64,000 nucleotides of DNA from Thioalkalivibrio sp. ALJ12 (GTDB lineage: Bacteria; Pseudomonadota; Gammaproteobacteria; Ectothiorhodospirales; Ectothiorhodospiraceae), in assembly GCF_000378305.1 (NCBI RefSeq), contig NZ_KB899540.1, positions 67,924 to 131,923 of the forward strand. Reading direction: 5' to 3'. Of the stretch, positions 18,777 through 26,890 are shown piece after piece (the stretch's first letter is position 1; each line of letters begins with the position of its first letter). Below the pieces are notes generated by a model, which was not told the origin of the DNA, did no database searches, and was given only the letters and a program-made list of their open reading frames with translations. The translations under genes and the position numbers were made by a program.

Positions 18777-19073
18777 ATGCTCTACATGATCCAGGGCCAG
18801 GACGCGCCCGACTCGCTGGATGCCCGCCTCGCCGCGCGGCCGGAACACGTCGCCCGCCTGCAGGCGCTGCACGACGCCGGTCGCCTGGTCCTGGCCGGTC
18901 CGCTGCCGGCGATTGACAGCAACGACCCGGGCCCCGCCGGGTTCACCGGCAGCCTGATCGTGGCCGAGTTTCCGTCGCTGGAGGCCGCCCACGACTGGGC
19001 CGACGCCGACCCCTATGTCGCCGCGGGGGTCTATACCTCGGTGGACGTTCGTCCTTTCAAGCAGGTGTTTTGA
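18777..19073 (+). CDS. YciI-like protein
   Basis: A 98-residue dimeric alpha/beta-barrel protein of the YciI family, with the conserved [19 protein letters not shown] block and the ending [10 protein letters not shown]. The enzymatic role is unknown in most members. A GGAG site precedes the ATG. Its stop lies two bases before the ATG of the next gene. A TAGAAT at 18741 may be its -10 box. Confidence 0.9.
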   Translation: MLYMIQGQDAPDSLDARLAARPEHVARLQALHDAGRLVLAGPLPAIDSNDPGPAGFTGSLIVAEFPSLEAAHDWADADPYVAAGVYTSVDVRPFKQVF

Positions 19074-19075
19074 TC

Positions 19076-19945
19076 ATGCGTACCCGTCCCGCCGCGCTCG
19101 TTGCCACTCTCGCCCTCGCGGGCCTTCTGGCCGCCTGCGGGAATGGCGACGAGGGTCTGCCGCTGCCCGACGAAGAGGCTAGCGAGCTCGACACGGTCAT
19201 CACCGATACCGATGACGAGGACACGGTCGCCATCGTTAACGATCGCGCGATCACCCGCGCCGACCTGTTCACCTATGCCGGCATGGACGAGGATCCGGGG
19301 TTGGCCACGCAGGGCGAAGGCGTGCTGGACGAGGTCATCAGCCTGGAGCTGCTACGCCAGGAGGCGTTGAAGCGCGGGCTGGGCGACGACCCCGAGATCC
19401 AGCGCATCCTGAAGATGGTCGAGACCAATCTGCTGGCTTCGATGCTGATGGAGCGCATCGCCGAGGAGCTCGAGATCAGCGAAGAGGACGTGGAAGCGGA
19501 ATACGAGCGCCAGGTCGAATACCTGCGCGGCACGGAGTACCGCGCGCGTCACATCCTGGTCGAGGACGAAGACAGCGCGCGCGAGCTGCTGGCACAACTG
19601 GACGACGGGGCCGATTTTGCGGAGCTGGCCGAGGAGCACTCCATCGACCCGGGATCCGCCGCCCGGGGCGGGGACCTGGGCTGGTTCACGCCCGATGGCA
19701 TGGTGCCGGAATTCGCCGCCGCCACCGAGGCCCTGGAACCCGGCGAGACCACCGACGCGCCCGTGCAGTCACAGTTCGGCTGGCACCTGATCCGTCTGGA
19801 CGACACCCGCGAGGTGGAAGTCCCGCCGCTGGACGAGGTGCGCGCCGAGATCATCGAGATCCTGGAAAGCCGCGCCATTCAGGAAAAGCTGGAGGCCCTG
19901 CGCGCCGAGGCGACGATCGAGATCCCGAACCGGCCGGAGAACTGA
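19076..19945 (+). CDS. Parvulin-type peptidyl-prolyl isomerase lipoprotein
   Basis: A 289-residue protein with a lipoprotein signal (LAGLLAAC, lipidated cysteine C21), a helical chaperone-like region and a PpiC/parvulin domain at about residues 148-245 (YRARHILVEDEDSA, GGDLGWFTPDGMVPEF, SQFGWHLIRLDD). This resembles SurA/PrsA-type periplasmic foldases, anchored here by lipid. The ATG at 19076 follows the yciI stop directly, so translation is coupled. The mature protein is very acidic, as expected for a halophile. Confidence 0.92.
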   Translation: MRTRPAALVATLALAGLLAACGNGDEGLPLPDEEASELDTVITDTDDEDTVAIVNDRAITRADLFTYAGMDEDPGLATQGEGVLDEVISLELLRQEALKRGLGDDPEIQRILKMVETNLLASMLMERIAEELEISEEDVEAEYERQVEYLRGTEYRARHILVEDEDSARELLAQLDDGADFAELAEEHSIDPGSAARGGDLGWFTPDGMVPEFAAATEALEPGETTDAPVQSQFGWHLIRLDDTREVEVPPLDEVRAEIIEILESRAIQEKLEALRAEATIEIPNRPEN

Positions 19946-19968
19946 TTCGGCCCGTTCGGGCGGGCGCG

Positions 19969-20517
19969 TCAGTGCCCGTGACCGCCGTGCCCGTGACCCG
20001 CGTCATCGTGTTCCATGTGATCGTGCCCGGCACCCTCCTCGGCCTCGCCGCGGCGGACCTGCATGTGCAGATCCATGGTCTCGCCGTCCTCGAAGGTCAC
20101 ACGTACGGCGACCCAGTCACCGGCCGTCAGCGGCTCGTGCAGACCGATGAACATCAGGTGCAGGCCGCCCGGCTCCAGCACCAGGGCCTCGCCCGCGGGC
20201 AGATCCAGGTGTTCGACCTCGCGCATGCGCATCACGCCATCCTCGTGGGTGTGCTCGTGCAATTCGGTAGTCTCGGCGATCGGCGACTCGGCGGCCACGA
20301 TGCGGCGATCGGACCCGCCGGTATTGCGCAGCTCCAGGTAGCCGGCGGTGGTATCCCCCGGTACCAGGCGCACCCATGGCGTGCCTTCCATCTCCAGCCC
20401 TTCCAGGCATTCGCACGCCTCCGGGGCCTCCTCGGCCATCGTGGTACCACCGCCCACACCGAGGCCAAGGACCAGGGCGACGGCCCCGAGATTTCGTAAT
20501 ACGCCGAGTTTCATCAT
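19969..20517 (-). CDS. Periplasmic copper chaperone PCu(A)C
   Basis: A 182-residue secreted protein (signal peptide about 1-28, ending TMA) of the PCuAC/DUF461 family, which delivers Cu(I) to cytochrome oxidase. The family core TAGYLELRNTGG and the metal-site stretches HEHTHEDGVMRM and GGLHLMFIGLHEPL are present. A His-rich tail (GHDHMEHDDAGHGHGGHGH) and a CEC motif near the start of the mature protein may bind extra copper. It is convergent with the isomerase gene and divergent from an RND pair. Confidence 0.92.
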   Translation of the reverse strand: MMKLGVLRNLGAVALVLGLGVGGGTTMAEEAPEACECLEGLEMEGTPWVRLVPGDTTAGYLELRNTGGSDRRIVAAESPIAETTELHEHTHEDGVMRMREVEHLDLPAGEALVLEPGGLHLMFIGLHEPLTAGDWVAVRVTFEDGETMDLHMQVRRGEAEEGAGHDHMEHDDAGHGHGGHGH

Positions 20518-20684
20518 CGCGCTCTCCAGATTTGTGGCTGGCCGCATACTAACCCAGCGAGGATCATCGAGGAGGCGGGGTCGCGCACACAGACAATTCG
20601 CTTAGAATAACGCGCCGGGAAGGAACCCTCCGACCCTTTAGTGCCTCCAACCGACCGGCCCTGCCCCATCCGACCGAGAACACC

Positions 20685-22004
20685 ATGCCGCGCCTTCTTC
20701 GACGTGCCCTGCCCCCCTTGCTGATCCTCGCCGCTGCGATCGTGGGCTTCCTCGTATTGCGTGCGACGGGCCCCGAGGCGCCTGCGCCGGAGGCCACCGA
20801 GCGGACCTGGCCGGTGCAGGGGCTGGTGGCCGAGTTGGGCGAACACCACCCAGGCATCCTGCTGAACGGGCGCAGCGCGTCGGCCCAGACGGCCACCCTG
20901 CGCGCAGCCGTGGAGGGCGAGATCGAAGCCGTCCCAGCCCGGATCGGGGCGCGCATGGAGGCTGGCGAAACCCTGTTGCGCATCGACCCGCGCGAGGCGG
21001 AACTGCTGCTCGTCCAGCGCACGGCCGAACGCCGTGAGCTCGAGGGCGCAAAAGAGAGCGAGGAGATCCGCGCCCGCTTCGATCGCGAGGCCCTGGTGCG
21101 CGAACGCGAACTCCTGGAGATCGCCGAGCGTGGGCTGCGCCGGGCGCAGAACCTGCGCGAACGCGATCTCGGCTCCGAGACCGACGTGGACACAGCCCGG
21201 GAGGCCCTGGAACAGGCCAGCCTGACGTTGGACAACCGCGAGCAGGCGATGGCCGATGCCCCGATGCGCATGGCCCAGGCAGAGGCCCGCCTGGAGCGCG
21301 CGCGGGCTGCCGAGGATCAGGCGCGCATCGATCTCGAGCGCACCACGATCACCGCACCCTTCGATGCCCGGATAGTCGAAGTCGAGGTGGCCGTCGGCGA
21401 GCGTGCACGCCCGGGCGACCCGCTGGTGCGCCTGTTCGCGCTCGACGACCTGGAGATTCGCGCCAGCATCCCGGCCTACATCCTGCCGCGCATCGAGGAA
21501 CTGCTGGACGCGGGCGAGGAGCTGACTGCCCATGCCCGGGTGGGCGGGCGCACGGTGCGCACGGAACTGGCACGCCTGGAAGGCGAGACGCGCGCGGGCG
21601 AAGCCGGGACGCGCGGCGTCTTCGAGGTACGCGAGGGTCATTCGGCGCTGAACCTAAACCGCTTCGTCGAGCTGACGCTGCGGCTACCGGCCGAGGCCGA
21701 CAGCGTGGCCGTGCCCTACGAGGCCCTGTATGGCCGAGACCAGGTCTTCCGCGTCGTCGATGGCCGCATGCAGTCGTTGCGGATCGAGCGCCTCGGCGAG
21801 TTCGTGACCGACGCCGGGGACGTCCGGGCGCTAATCCGTCACCCGGATCTGGAGACGGGCGACATCCTGGTCGCCACCCGCCTGCCAAATGCCGTGGACG
21901 GGCTGAAGGTCGAGGTCGAGGAGCCCGGCGAACGCCCGGACCGCGATGCCGCGATCCCGCGCGCCTCCGACAGCAACGGGGAACAGGACCCGAACGATGA
22001 CTGA
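20685..22004 (+). CDS. RND efflux periplasmic adaptor (membrane fusion protein)
   Basis: A 439-residue adaptor with an N-terminal membrane anchor (about residues 7-25), a barrel/lipoyl half-motif (AAVEGEIEAVPARIG), a long helical hairpin (about 100-215) and a second lipoyl half (TTITAPFDARIVEV). It links the RND permease encoded next to an outer-membrane channel not encoded here. The stop overlaps the permease start by eight bases. The exported substrate is unknown. Confidence 0.92.
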   Translation: MPRLLRRALPPLLILAAAIVGFLVLRATGPEAPAPEATERTWPVQGLVAELGEHHPGILLNGRSASAQTATLRAAVEGEIEAVPARIGARMEAGETLLRIDPREAELLLVQRTAERRELEGAKESEEIRARFDREALVRERELLEIAERGLRRAQNLRERDLGSETDVDTAREALEQASLTLDNREQAMADAPMRMAQAEARLERARAAEDQARIDLERTTITAPFDARIVEVEVAVGERARPGDPLVRLFALDDLEIRASIPAYILPRIEELLDAGEELTAHARVGGRTVRTELARLEGETRAGEAGTRGVFEVREGHSALNLNRFVELTLRLPAEADSVAVPYEALYGRDQVFRVVDGRMQSLRIERLGEFVTDAGDVRALIRHPDLETGDILVATRLPNAVDGLKVEVEEPGERPDRDAAIPRASDSNGEQDPNDD

Positions 22005-25000
22005 CGCCGATCCCGGCCAGCGCGCCGGCGACGGCCCGAACGAGCGCCCGATGCCCGGCGGGGGATCGCGCGACAACGGCCAGCCACCGCGTGGTCCGAT
22101 TCAGCTGTTCCTGGAACACCGCCTGGCCGCGAATCTGCTGATTGCGCTGATGCTGCTGGCCGGGGCGTTCGCACTGACCAAGCTGAACACCCAGTTCTTC
22201 CCGAACTTCGAACTGGACTTCATGGTCGTGGAAGTGGTCTGGAGCGGCGCCAGCGCGGAGGACGTGGAACAGGCGATCATCGATCCCCTGGAGCAGGACC
22301 TGCGCACCGTGGACGGCCTGCGCAACATGACCTCGACCTCTGCGCTGGGCGTTGGCGTGGTCACGCTGGAGTTCGAGGCGGGCACCGACATGACGCGGGC
22401 CGCCGAGCAGGTCAACGACCGCGTCGACCAGCAGCGCAATCTGCCGGAAGACGCGGAAACCCCGGTGGTCAAACGGATCATCCGCTACGAGCCCGTGGCG
22501 CGGCTGCTGATCACCGGCCCGGAAGACCCGCAGCAGCTGCGCCGGCTGGCCCGGCAGTTCGAACGTGAACTGCTGGATGCCGGGATCGCCCAGATCGAGT
22601 TCACCGGGCTGACTGAAGACGAGATGGCCATCCAGGTGCCGGCGCGCGAGCTCTATCGACTGGACATGACGCTGGACCAGATCGGTGCGCAGATCCGCGA
22701 GATGGCGCAGGACTTCCCCGCCGGCTCGGTCGGGCGCGACGATACCGCGCGCCAGATTCGCAGCCTGGAGCAGGCCCGCGATGTTGTCGGCTTCGAGCGG
22801 CTGATCCTGCGCGGCGACACCGATCTGGGGCGGATCAGGCTGGGCGATATCGCCGACATCGAACTGCGCCCGCGCGATGGCGAGGTACGCACCCGTGCCA
22901 ACGGCAAGCCCGCTATCGAGATGCAGCTGCTACGCTCGGAGACGGGTGACTCGCTGGAGGCCGCGCGCGTCCTCGAAGACTGGCTGGAGGAGACCAAACC
23001 CGCCCTGCCCCCGGGCGTGGATCTCCAGGTGATGGATGCCTTCTGGGAACTGCTGGCCGAGCGCATCAACCTGCTGCTGAAAAACGGCCTCGGCGGCCTG
23101 ATGCTGGTGCTGGGGATTCTGTTTTTGTTCCTCAACCGGCATGTCGCGCTACGCGTGGCGCTGGGCATCCCCATCGCGTTCACCGCCGCGTTTGTCGTGC
23201 TGTGGCTGGTGGGCGGCTCGATCAACATGATCTCGCTGTTCGGCTTCATCATGTCGCTGGGGATCATCGTCGACAACGCGATCGTGGTCTCGGAGCATGC
23301 CTACAGCCTGCACCAGCGCGGGCTGGACGCGGGCCGGGCCGCGCGCGACGGCGCCCGGCGCATGGTCGGTCCGGTGATCGCAGCCTCGCTGACCACGGTC
23401 GCCGCCTTCATGCCGCTGATGCTGATCGGCGGGGTGATCGGAAACATCCTGTTCGACATCCCGCTGGTGGTGATCTGCGTGATCGTGGCGACCCTGCTGA
23501 TTGCGTTCCTGATCCTGCCGGCCCACCTGAAGGGTGTGATGCATCGGCTCAAGGAGCCCGCCCCGAACAGCCTGCGGGCGCGCTTCGACGCCGGCTTCGA
23601 ACGGCTGAGAAATGGCCCGTTCCGCCGCGCTGTTACGCACTCGGTGGACCACGCGGGCGTCACCCTGGCACTGGCCGTGGGCGCGCTGATCCTGGCCATT
23701 GGTCTGGCCGCCAGTGGCCGCATCGGCTTCACCTTCTTCCCCTCGCCCGAGGGCACCATCGTCAACGCCGGGGTGAACTTCGTCGCCGGCACCCCGCCGG
23801 AGCGGGTGGAGTCGTTCCTGATCCACGCCGAGCGCGCTCTTGAGGAGACCGAGGAGGCATTGGGCGGCAACCTCGTGCGCACCTCCGTGACCCGCCTCGG
23901 CAAGGGGATCGACCCGGGCGATGGCAATGCGCCCAAGGGGGAGCAGTTCGGCAACATCCAGGTGGAACTGGTCTCGCCGGAAGAACGGACCGTGCGCAAT
24001 CGCGAGTTCATCCGCGAATGGGAGGACCGCATCCGCCAGGCCCCTGGAATCGAGAACTTCTCCATCGACGAGCGCCAGACCGGTCCGCCCGGGCGTGACC
24101 TCGATATCCGCCTGACCGGGGACGACCCGCATGTACTGAAGGAGGCGGCGCTGGAACTGGCCGACATGCTGGACGACTTCCCCGGGACCTTCGCCACCAG
24201 CGACGACACCCCGTTCGGGCGCGAGCAGTTCGTATTTCAGCTGAAGCCCGAGGGCCGCGCGGTCGGGCTGACGACCGAATCGGTCGGGTTGCAGCTGCGC
24301 AACGCCTTTGATGGCTACCTCGCCCAGCTCTATCAGGACGGGCTGGAGGAAGTGGAGGTGCGCGTACGACTGCCGGATGGCGAGCGCCACCGCAGCGAGA
24401 GTCTGGAGCGGCTGAACCTGCGCCTGCCGGACGGGGCCTTCGTGCCACTGGACGACGTCGTGGAACTGCGTTCACGCCAGGGGTTCGAGACCCTGCGCCA
24501 CGCCGATACGCGGCTGGCCATTCAGGTCTCGACCGAGGTGGATCGGGCGGTGAACAACGCCGCCCGTATCCGGGCGGCCCTCGAGGACGGGCCGCTGGAC
24601 GAGCTGGCTGTCCGCTATGGCGTCGAGTACTCCTTCGAAGGGCGCGCGGCCGACCAGGAAGAGACCTTTGCCGACATGCGGATGGGCCTGCTGCTGGCGC
24701 TGGGGCTGATGTACATCGTGCTGGCCTGGGTGTTCGCCTCCTGGGGCTGGCCGCTGATCGTGATGGCAATCATCCCGTTCGGGATTCTCGGCGCACTGTT
24801 CGGGCACTGGGTGATGGGTGTGGAGCTCACCATCCTGTCACTGTTCGGCCTGTTCGGACTGACCGGGATCGTGGTCAACAACTCGATCATCCTGGTCAGC
24901 TTCTACCAGGGGCTGCGGGAGACCGGACTCGCTCTGCGCGAGGCGATCGTAGAGGCCGCCTGTCAGCGCCTGCGTGCGGTCATCCTGACCTCGGTCACCA

Positions 25001-25191
25001 CCATCGCCGGGCTTACACCCCTGCTGTTCGAGCGCTCGGTGCAGGCCCAGTTCCTGATCCCGATGGCGATCTCGATCGTGTTCGGACTGGCCTTCGCGAC
25101 CCTGCTGGTGCTGTTCGTGATCCCCGCCCTGCTGCGCCTGTACGAGGGGCGCTTCGGACGCGCGGAGGCCACCGAGGCACGCGTTTCTTGA
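21997..25191 (+). CDS. RND efflux permease
   Basis: A 1064-residue proton-driven efflux pump of the AcrB/MexB superfamily, with two repeats of a periplasmic porter region and six membrane helices. TM4 reads MSLGIIVDNAIVVSE, so it has one acidic residue where AcrB has DD. TM10 reads GIVVNNSIILVS. A 30-residue disordered, Gly/Pro-rich N-terminus precedes the first helix. It pairs with the adaptor upstream through overlapping codons. Drug, lipid or other substrates cannot be told apart from sequence. Confidence 0.95.
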   Translation: MTDADPGQRAGDGPNERPMPGGGSRDNGQPPRGPIQLFLEHRLAANLLIALMLLAGAFALTKLNTQFFPNFELDFMVVEVVWSGASAEDVEQAIIDPLEQDLRTVDGLRNMTSTSALGVGVVTLEFEAGTDMTRAAEQVNDRVDQQRNLPEDAETPVVKRIIRYEPVARLLITGPEDPQQLRRLARQFERELLDAGIAQIEFTGLTEDEMAIQVPARELYRLDMTLDQIGAQIREMAQDFPAGSVGRDDTARQIRSLEQARDVVGFERLILRGDTDLGRIRLGDIADIELRPRDGEVRTRANGKPAIEMQLLRSETGDSLEAARVLEDWLEETKPALPPGVDLQVMDAFWELLAERINLLLKNGLGGLMLVLGILFLFLNRHVALRVALGIPIAFTAAFVVLWLVGGSINMISLFGFIMSLGIIVDNAIVVSEHAYSLHQRGLDAGRAARDGARRMVGPVIAASLTTVAAFMPLMLIGGVIGNILFDIPLVVICVIVATLLIAFLILPAHLKGVMHRLKEPAPNSLRARFDAGFERLRNGPFRRAVTHSVDHAGVTLALAVGALILAIGLAASGRIGFTFFPSPEGTIVNAGVNFVAGTPPERVESFLIHAERALEETEEALGGNLVRTSVTRLGKGIDPGDGNAPKGEQFGNIQVELVSPEERTVRNREFIREWEDRIRQAPGIENFSIDERQTGPPGRDLDIRLTGDDPHVLKEAALELADMLDDFPGTFATSDDTPFGREQFVFQLKPEGRAVGLTTESVGLQLRNAFDGYLAQLYQDGLEEVEVRVRLPDGERHRSESLERLNLRLPDGAFVPLDDVVELRSRQGFETLRHADTRLAIQVSTEVDRAVNNAARIRAALEDGPLDELAVRYGVEYSFEGRAADQEETFADMRMGLLLALGLMYIVLAWVFASWGWPLIVMAIIPFGILGALFGHWVMGVELTILSLFGLFGLTGIVVNNSIILVSFYQGLRETGLALREAIVEAACQRLRAVILTSVTTIAGLTPLLFERSVQAQFLIPMAISIVFGLAFATLLVLFVIPALLRLYEGRFGRAEATEARVS

Positions 25192-25282
25192 TTCTCGCTC
25201 GCCAGCGAGTAAACTTCCGGCGCCACGAATTCCGTTTCACCGGGGCCTGGCCCCGGCAATCCAAACGTCCCAGGAGATAGGC

Positions 25283-25720
25283 ATGGCTGGACATTTCCCG
25301 TTTGCTGGTAAGCGCGGCACGCGCTACGGCCTCGCCCCGCGCGGCACCATCGCCGCCTTTTTCGAAAACCACGGGTTCAACGAGGACCTGCAGGAGAAGT
25401 ACTACAAGTGGTGGTACGACTGGGCCAAGGACTTCGTCGAGAAGGACGCCGATCTCTCCTACACCATGATCACCAAGTTCGACAGCTATCCGATGGGCAC
25501 CCATGCCCACCACTCGTTCCATCTGAACGGCAAGTACTGGCCGAGCTGCCTGGACGAGCTGGGCTCGTTCATTCGCGACGTCATCTTCCCGAAGATGGAC
25601 GAAAAGGCGATGCACGATCTCGAAGAGAAGCACGCCAAAATGATCAAGGACCTGGAGAAGGAAGCCGAGTCCAACCCGCGCGAAGCGGCCCCGGACGTCG
25701 GTCTGTTCCGCCACGTCTGA
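25283..25720 (+). CDS. Conserved-looking protein of unknown function
   Basis: A 145-residue soluble protein I do not recognise. It starts MAGHFPFAGKRGTRYGLAPR and is unusually aromatic in its middle part (KYYKWWYDWAKDF). A short HAHHSFHLNGKYW stretch could bind metal, and the C-terminal third is a charged helix. There is no signal peptide or cysteine pair (one Cys, in WPSC). A strong ribosome site (GGAGATAGGC), normal codon use and its own terminator argue for a real, probably well expressed, single-gene unit. Confidence 0.75.
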   Translation: MAGHFPFAGKRGTRYGLAPRGTIAAFFENHGFNEDLQEKYYKWWYDWAKDFVEKDADLSYTMITKFDSYPMGTHAHHSFHLNGKYWPSCLDELGSFIRDVIFPKMDEKAMHDLEEKHAKMIKDLEKEAESNPREAAPDVGLFRHV

Positions 25721-25741
25721 TCGGCAGTCTTGCCGCAGCAT

Positions 25742-25771
25742 CCGGCCCCGCCCTGCGGGGCCGGTTTGTTT
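25742..25771 (+). terminator. Intrinsic terminator after the unknown gene
   Basis: A 9-bp perfect GC stem (25742-25750 with 25756-25764, loop CCCTG) is followed by TTTGTTT. It lies 21 bp after the stop codon at 25720 and ends the upstream transcript before nth. Confidence 0.85.
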
Positions 25772-25773
25772 AG

Positions 25774-25790
25774 GGAAACACTGATTAATG
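25774..25790 (+). repeat. MITE-end-like motif overlapping the nth start
   Basis: GGAAACACTGATTAATG matches, with one change, the outer end of the terminal repeat of the element at 39052-39317. It is preceded by TTAG as at 60737. The ATG of nth is the last three bases of the motif. It may be a relic end of the same element family or a chance match. Confidence 0.5.
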
Positions 25791-26435
25791 AACGCCGCGA
25801 AGCGTGAAGCCATCTTCGAACGCCTGAAGGCGGCGAACCCCGAGCCGACCACCGAGCTCGAATACAACACGCCCTTCGAACTTTTGATCGCAGTCATCCT
25901 GTCGGCCCAGGCCACGGATGTCGGCGTGAACAAGGCCACCCGCCGCCTCTACCCCGCCGCCAACACGCCCGAGGCGATCCTCGCGCTGGGGCTGGACGGG
26001 TTAAAGGAACACATCAAGACCATCGGCCTGTACAACGCCAAGGCCGAGAACGTGATCAAGACCTGCCGCATCCTGGTCGACCAGCACGGCGGCGAGGTTC
26101 CGCGCGACCGCAAGTCGCTGGAGGCCCTGCCGGGGGTGGGCCGCAAGACCGCGAACGTCGTCCTGAATACCGCCTTCGGCGTACCCACCATCGCGGTGGA
26201 CACCCACATCTTCCGGGTCGCCAACCGCACCGGACTGGCGCCCGGCAAGAACGTGCTGGAGGTCGAGAAGCGGCTGATGCGGCTGACGCCAAAGCCCTAT
26301 TTGCAGGACGCCCACCACTGGCTGATCCTGCACGGACGCTATGTCTGCAAGGCGCGCAAGCCCGAATGCTGGCGCTGTCCGATCGAGGACCTGTGCGAAT
26401 ACAAGGCGAAGACGCCGCCACCCATCGGCGCCTGA
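25788..26435 (+). CDS. nth: Endonuclease III
   Basis: A DNA glycosylase/AP lyase of base excision repair that removes oxidised pyrimidines; 215 residues. The helix-hairpin-helix LPGVGRKTANVV supplies the catalytic lysine K120, and the catalytic aspartate is D138 in AVDTH. These have the same numbering as the E. coli enzyme. The [4Fe-4S] ligands follow C-x6-C-x2-C-x5-C in the C-terminus. The start codon lies in a MITE-end-like motif, and no ribosome site other than AGGGA 11 bases upstream is seen. A DUF1841 gene follows. Confidence 0.97.
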   Translation: MNAAKREAIFERLKAANPEPTTELEYNTPFELLIAVILSAQATDVGVNKATRRLYPAANTPEAILALGLDGLKEHIKTIGLYNAKAENVIKTCRILVDQHGGEVPRDRKSLEALPGVGRKTANVVLNTAFGVPTIAVDTHIFRVANRTGLAPGKNVLEVEKRLMRLTPKPYLQDAHHWLILHGRYVCKARKPECWRCPIEDLCEYKAKTPPPIGA

Positions 26436-26463
26436 CCACCCCCATACCTTCGAGGAACACCCC

Positions 26464-26889
26464 ATGTACGGCAACCGCGACCAGATCCGCACCCAGTTCG
26501 TCGACGCCTGGCACAAGGCGCAGGCCGGCGAGACGCTGACCGACCTGGAACAGCAGCTGGTGGACGTGATCTCGGAACACCCCGAGTACCACGAATTCAT
26601 CAAGGACCGCGAGACCGCGCTGACTGGCGAATTCCCGCCGGAGCTGGGCACCTCCAACCCGTTCCTGCACATGGCGATGCACCTGAGCCTGCGCGACCAG
26701 GCCCGCACCGACCGCCCAGAGGGTATCCACGCCCTGCACCAGGGCCTGTGCGCCCGCTTCGGGGTGATGGACGCCGAGCACCGGATGATGGAGTGCCTGG
26801 GCCAGGCCCTGTGGGAGGCGCAGCGCAACAACGCGGCGCCAGACCAGAACGCCTACATGGAGTGCCTGCGCCAGCTCGCCGGGCGCTGA
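26464..26889 (+). CDS. DUF1841 family protein
   Basis: A 141-residue protein with the family signature HPEYHEFIKDRETAL and SNPFLHMAMHLSLRDQ. The family is small, soluble and of unknown function, and is often next to nth. The start at 26464 has GAGGA seven bases upstream. It ends one base before the stop of the opposing RND permease. Confidence 0.9.
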   Translation: MYGNRDQIRTQFVDAWHKAQAGETLTDLEQQLVDVISEHPEYHEFIKDRETALTGEFPPELGTSNPFLHMAMHLSLRDQARTDRPEGIHALHQGLCARFGVMDAEHRMMECLGQALWEAQRNNAAPDQNAYMECLRQLAGR

Positions 26890-26890
26890 C

